Source: Saccharicrinis sp050589685 (GTDB lineage: Bacteria; Bacteroidota; Bacteroidia; Bacteroidales; Marinilabiliaceae). From it: 64,000 nucleotides of DNA. The notes beneath the pieces were generated by a model. The model was given only the letters and a program-made list of their open reading frames with translations. It did no database searches and was not told the origin of the DNA. How positions within the stretch are numbered: the first letter of the stretch is position 1; each line of letters starts with the position of its first letter. The DNA lies in NCBI RefSeq assembly GCF_050589685.1, contig NZ_JBNGOS010000032.1:21815-85814 (forward strand), given 5' to 3'. Shown here one piece after another: positions 62,617 to 64,000 of the stretch. Both the position numbers and the translations under genes were made by a program.

Positions 62617-63900
62617 ATGCCACATTCATTATTAACAAGAATTTCAACGTTTTTGATTTTTGCTTTATTTTTTGCCGCATGTATTTCCCGGCAAAAAACC
62701 GACAAGTCAATGGAAGCACCCACTAAGGGCTTTCCTTTTATCTTACCCAAAGAAAAACCCAACCGACCATTAAGCAAGGCGATGGAGCGCAACTACGATA
62801 GCTACATGGCTCCACGGCCTGAGGACAATGAGCTGTATTCTCAATTTAAATACACCGAACTTAAAGGATTCGATTACAACGGTCATGACGGTACTATCTC
62901 ACGTCGCGATCCTTCAAAAGTAATTTTCGAAAACGGGAAATATTACGTTTGGTATACTTATCGTAACACCCCCACAAAACCTATGGGGGCTGAAAATTGC
63001 AACGATACCATTCCTTCTGCCGATTGGGATTTATCGGAAATTTGGTATGCCACCAGTAAGGACGGAATCACCTGGAAAGAACAAGGCGTAGCAATCCCCC
63101 GTCCTCCAAAACCGGCGGTTGGCTGGCGTTCGGTTACCACATGCGATATCCTTAAATTTAAAGGGAAATATTATATCTATTATCAAGGCTTTAAAGAAGC
63201 CAGCGGTTTACGTGGCGACGACTGTCCTGTTGCTGTTTCGTATGCGGACTCACCTGACGGCCCCTGGACGCCGTATAACAAAGTTGTGGTGGACAACGGT
63301 GCCGAGGGCGAATGGGATCAATATTCAATTCACGATCCACATCCTTTTGTTTACAACGACAAGATTTATCTGTACTACAAATCAGACTTTGATGGCGACC
63401 CCCGTTTGGTTCGCATGACCGGACTGGCAACATCAGATAACCCACTTGGCCCATTCGAAAAGCATCCATTAAACCCGGTAATTAACTCTGGTCATGAAAC
63501 GACCCTGTTTCCATTTAAAGAAGGAATGGCGGCCTTAGTGATCAAGGACGGGAATGAGCACTTTACGATTCAATATGCTCCTGATGGGGTAAACTTTGAC
63601 ATTGCGGCCATTACCATGCTGATGCCAACGGCAGCAGGTCCTTATACGCCTGATGCCTTTACCAATACCAAGGACGGACGGGGAATTACCTGGGGACTGT
63701 CACACTTGACTGCTGTAACAGGCTGGGCTACCAACCATGCTATCCTGTTACGTTTCGACTGCGACTTAAGCTTAGACGTGAATGATCCCGATATGAAACA
63801 TCATAACTACTATTATAAACCCGAGCATTATTACAAACATGGTTTAAATATTAAACAAAAAAAACGGATTGCCGAGGAAAATAAACGGTTGATGAAATAA
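62617..63900 (+). CDS. second GH117 family glycosidase, lipoprotein
   Basis: A 427-residue GH117 lipoprotein with signal MPHSLLTRISTFLIFALFFA and lipobox FAAC (Cys 22). Family blocks are TISRRDPSKVIFENGKYYVW, YSIHDPHPFVYNDKIYLYYK and INSGHETTLFPFKEG, with catalytic Asp/Asp and His/Glu as in the first copy. It is longer and carries distinct loops (NTPTKPMGAENCNDTIPS and GFKEASGLRGDDCP with extra cysteines), so it is a diverged paralogue. It is 152 bp downstream of GH16 on the same strand and probably co-regulated with it. Confidence 0.9.
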   Translation: MPHSLLTRISTFLIFALFFAACISRQKTDKSMEAPTKGFPFILPKEKPNRPLSKAMERNYDSYMAPRPEDNELYSQFKYTELKGFDYNGHDGTISRRDPSKVIFENGKYYVWYTYRNTPTKPMGAENCNDTIPSADWDLSEIWYATSKDGITWKEQGVAIPRPPKPAVGWRSVTTCDILKFKGKYYIYYQGFKEASGLRGDDCPVAVSYADSPDGPWTPYNKVVVDNGAEGEWDQYSIHDPHPFVYNDKIYLYYKSDFDGDPRLVRMTGLATSDNPLGPFEKHPLNPVINSGHETTLFPFKEGMAALVIKDGNEHFTIQYAPDGVNFDIAAITMLMPTAAGPYTPDAFTNTKDGRGITWGLSHLTAVTGWATNHAILLRFDCDLSLDVNDPDMKHHNYYYKPEHYYKHGLNIKQKKRIAEENKRLMK

Positions 63901-64000
63901 ATAGATCCATACTAATATCCTACTTAGTGCCGGCAAGAAAAGTCGCTTTTTTTACAAAGTGGACAAATCCAAGCTGATTTATTTCAATATTAAAAGAGTT

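Overview
The window looks like draft chromosome from a marine, agar-degrading Bacteroidota, most likely order Bacteroidales/Marinilabiliales. This rests on Bacteroidota-only families (DUF4270, DUF4954, HU-CCDC81/SPOR, DUF6048/DUF6452), type IX secretion sorting domains, promoters of the TTTG-N19..21-TAnnTTTG class without Shine-Dalgarno leaders, and a surface-lipoprotein agarolytic locus. A run of 96 Ns (52234-52329) inside a tandem repeat marks an assembly gap. No ribosomal RNA operon, phage, intact IS element or CRISPR array was seen.

Layout. 1-17.6 kb is mostly housekeeping and envelope: the tail of a DUF4270 lipoprotein-type gene, DUF4954, glmS, rfbB, galE, an HU/SPOR protein, asd, a lamin-tail surface protein, punA, lpxK, sppA and folK. 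17.6-28.1 kb is upp followed by a surface-polysaccharide cluster: two FdtA-like cupins (one with an altered active site), a FemAB/GNAT-like protein, a decayed ArnT/GT39-like membrane glycosyltransferase, an acyltransferase, an opposite-strand ATP-grasp enzyme, three glycosyltransferases and a Wzx-type flippase. 28.1-31.1 kb holds radC, a tRNA-Glu/rpsT/tRNA-Glu operon and metK behind a SAM-II riboswitch. 31.4-37.5 kb holds small envelope genes, an SRAP protein, a TraB/GumN protein and ilvE.

37.7-44.4 kb holds a large hybrid histidine kinase preceded by a ModA-like binding lipoprotein (a probable ligand-sensing pair), a flippase-like integral membrane protein and a DNRLRE-type lipoprotein. 44.6-50.7 kb encodes two large T9SS cargo proteins. 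They are divergent from an OmpA-family gene whose last codons form the first unit of a 70-bp tandem repeat array. The array units carry a 27-nt hairpin whose stem sequence changes between copies while pairing is kept. Relics (a degenerate repeat copy and an ankyrin fragment) follow.

53.3-64 kb: a DUF4412 protein, then a regulator block (response regulator, propeller-type sensor kinase, TPR-LuxR membrane regulator) divergent from an agar/porphyran utilisation locus. That locus encodes two different GH117 lipoproteins (anhydro-galactosidase type), a GH16 endo-hydrolase and a sulfatase relic that has lost its catalytic cysteine. The likely logic is that GH16 cuts the galactan, the GH117 enzymes remove 3,6-anhydro-L-galactose from the oligosaccharides, and the adjacent regulators sense the products.
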